In this document: one piece after another, positions 5,634 to 6,735 of the stretch | Layout: each line of letters opens with the position of its first letter | Numbering within the stretch: the first letter of the stretch is position 1 | Assembly (NCBI GenBank): GCA_003517285.1 | Contig: DPAW01000150.1 | Location: forward strand, 1-6,735 | Direction of reading: 5' to 3' | Length of the DNA stretch: 6,735 bases | Source: Verrucomicrobiales bacterium | Lineage (GTDB): Bacteria > Verrucomicrobiota > Verrucomicrobiia > Limisphaerales > UBA1100 | Program-made: the position numbers and the translations under genes | Notes under the pieces: model-generated | Seen by the model: the letters and a program-made list of their open reading frames with translations, nothing else | Databases searched by the model: none | What the model was told of the DNA's origin: nothing

Positions 5634-6735
5634 TTAGACCAACGGTGGCGGTTCCTGGGAAGGCAAAGGAGGAGCGCCTCCGGCGCCGGGTAGAGGAGGG
5701 GGGCCAAACAAGCCAGACAGCTCGGGAACTTCGCCGGCTTTAGTCCAATTGGCCATGCCTTTGGCCCACACCAGCATGTCCGGCTTGAAGCTACCGTCAT
5801 CGGCCATGGCTTTCAGGCGGCTTACGTCGTAGGGTCCGTACTGTTGATTGTCGATCCCCACTTTGTATTCGGTGGCTGCGGCAGGCGTGGCACCGGGGAG
5901 GGGAGGGGCGGTTTGTTGTTGCTGTTGGGGCTGGGCGCCGGCGGTGAGGGCTCCTCCCATTTGGTTGGCCATCATCACGCCCATGGCCATTTCCATGCCG
6001 GCACCAGCGGCGCCGGTGCCGCCGGGGTTATTGGCCATATCGCCCATGGCGCGGGTGGCGCGGAGGGCGGTGAGGTTTTGCATGGCCTGCGGGTTGCCTT
6101 GGGAAAGCTTGGTGGCGCTGAGGCGGCTCATTTCCATGAGCTCCTTGCGGACATCGTCCGGCATGGTGAGGCTGGCCACACGGAAGCGGGTGAGCTCCAG
6201 GCCGAGGGTGGCGAGGTATTCCTGAATGGGCGCCTGCAGTTCCTCGGAGATGTCCTTCATCTGTCCGGTAAGCTTGCCGGGGTTCAGCTCCAGTTCGCCA
6301 AGGCGGTCGGCCACGTTCATGACAATCTCGTCGCGTAGATCGTTGGAAATATCGGCTACATCAAACTTGCCATCGGTGCCGACGATTTCCTCAAGGAACT
6401 TCTTAGGGTCGCCAATCTGAATAACATAAGTGCCATTGGCTCGCAGGTCGAACATGCCGTAGCCCTCACACTCCACTGTGACTGGACCGCGTGTGCCCCA
6501 TTTGAGGTCGGTGAACTTTGAGGTCTTCACGAAATAGACCTCGGCCTTAAATGGGCTCTCGAAGCCGTGTTTCCAGCCCATTAGGGAGGAGAGGATCGGC
6601 AGGTTGGCGGTTGTGAGCTCGTAAGTGCCGGGCTCGAAGACATCGGCCACGCTCGTGCTGCCTTCATTAACGAATACGGCGGACTGGCCGGGGCGCACTA
6701 CGAGCTTAGCGCCGTTTTTGATCTCGTTGTTGTGA
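5634..6735 (-). CDS. SPFH/band-7 protein with C-terminal GYF_2 domain (5' end beyond window)
   Basis: The frame is open from the window edge for 366 residues to a TAA at 5636. It enters at HNNEIKNGAKLVV, which in this family follows an amphipathic N-terminus and an RFP segment, so probably 30-40 residues are missing; the GTG at 6698 is therefore internal. The SPFH domain covers about visible residues 1-200 (SAVFVNEG at 18-25; VYFVKTSKFTDLKWGT at 66-81, a signature of the YdjI-type 'virion core protein-like' group). A Gly/Ala/Met-rich linker and a short poly-Gln run follow, then a GYF_2 domain at about 289-339 (YGPYDVSRLKAM, WAKGMANWTKAGEVPEL) and a proline-rich tail. Relatives often end in a zinc ribbon; here GYF_2 takes that place, while the ribbons sit in the next gene. 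SPFH proteins oligomerise at membranes and organise microdomains. It heads the visible part of the operon. Confidence 0.9.
   Translation of the reverse strand, partial: HNNEIKNGAKLVVRPGQSAVFVNEGSTSVADVFEPGTYELTTANLPILSSLMGWKHGFESPFKAEVYFVKTSKFTDLKWGTRGPVTVECEGYGMFDLRANGTYVIQIGDPKKFLEEIVGTDGKFDVADISNDLRDEIVMNVADRLGELELNPGKLTGQMKDISEELQAPIQEYLATLGLELTRFRVASLTMPDDVRKELMEMSRLSATKLSQGNPQAMQNLTALRATRAMGDMANNPGGTGAAGAGMEMAMGVMMANQMGGALTAGAQPQQQQQTAPPLPGATPAAATEYKVGIDNQQYGPYDVSRLKAMADDGSFKPDMLVWAKGMANWTKAGEVPELSGLFGPPPLPGAGGAPPLPSQEPPPLV
5637..5705 (-). other. Proline-rich PPLP tail of SPFH protein
   Basis: The last 23 codons contain PPPLPG, APPLPS and a terminal PPPLV. A further APPLPGA lies before the GYF_2 domain at 5889-5909. 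Eukaryotic GYF domains bind proline-rich peptides, so these could be ligands for a GYF_2 domain of the same or the neighbouring protein. This is inference. Confidence 0.6.

Noticed and set aside
5844..6338. 164-residue Gly/His-rich plus-strand frame
   Set aside because: Antisense to the Gly/Ala/Met-rich linker of the SPFH protein; low complexity with no domain signature.
6696..6698. GTG at 6698 as the start of the SPFH gene
   Set aside because: The frame remains open upstream and encodes NNEIKNGAKL, which is family-typical sequence before VVRPGQSAVF, so the true start is beyond the window.
1..6735. tRNA, rRNA, CRISPR repeats, insertion-sequence ends
   Set aside because: I looked for spaced direct repeats, transposase motifs and tRNA-like arms and found none. 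Nearly all the window is occupied by the five genes.

Overview
All recognisable genes lie on the minus strand and read from right to left. Pairing a PSCyt1/PSCyt2(DUF1549)/PSD1(DUF1553) cytochrome-type protein with a Tat-exported DUF1501 protein is a hallmark of the Planctomycetota-Verrucomicrobiota group. Together with a GC-rich composition (about 65% by hand count over 1381-1680), this suggests a free-living Verrucomicrobiota-like bacterium, probably an environmental genome. The phylum is an inference from gene content only.

In transcription order, the right half (6735 to 2995) is a tight three-gene cluster. (1) A SPFH/band-7 membrane-scaffold protein ends in a GYF_2 domain and a proline-rich tail; its first few dozen codons lie beyond the window. 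(2) Six bases later comes a protein with an N-terminal GYF_2 domain, two four-cysteine zinc ribbons, a large soluble domain and one C-terminal membrane helix. (3) A 12-helix APC-superfamily amino-acid permease follows, with its GTG start overlapping the previous stop in a GTGA. The spacing implies one operon. Genes 1 and 2 resemble the SPFH (YdjI) and zinc-ribbon (YdjG) parts of the Bacillus YdjFGHI/PspA membrane-stress module, but carry GYF_2 domains and are coupled to a transporter.

A 73-base gap (2922-2994) contains a perfect 10-bp hairpin just after the permease stop. It separates this cluster from the left half.

The left half (2921 to 1) is a two-gene unit: a secreted protein with two CxxCH haem-binding motifs and PSCyt1, PSCyt2 and PSD1 domains, with a probable galactose-binding-like beta-sandwich inserted in PSD1, then six bases later a Tat-signal DUF1501 protein cut off by the left window edge. 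The biochemical role of this pair is not established. It is often linked to polysaccharide or sulfated-glycan use, but no hydrolase is visible here.

No rRNA, tRNA, CRISPR, insertion sequence or phage gene was seen. There is no gene-free stretch over 300 bases. The most interesting material is the GYF_2/SPFH/zinc-ribbon/permease cluster and the PPLP-type motifs that could be ligands for its GYF_2 domains.
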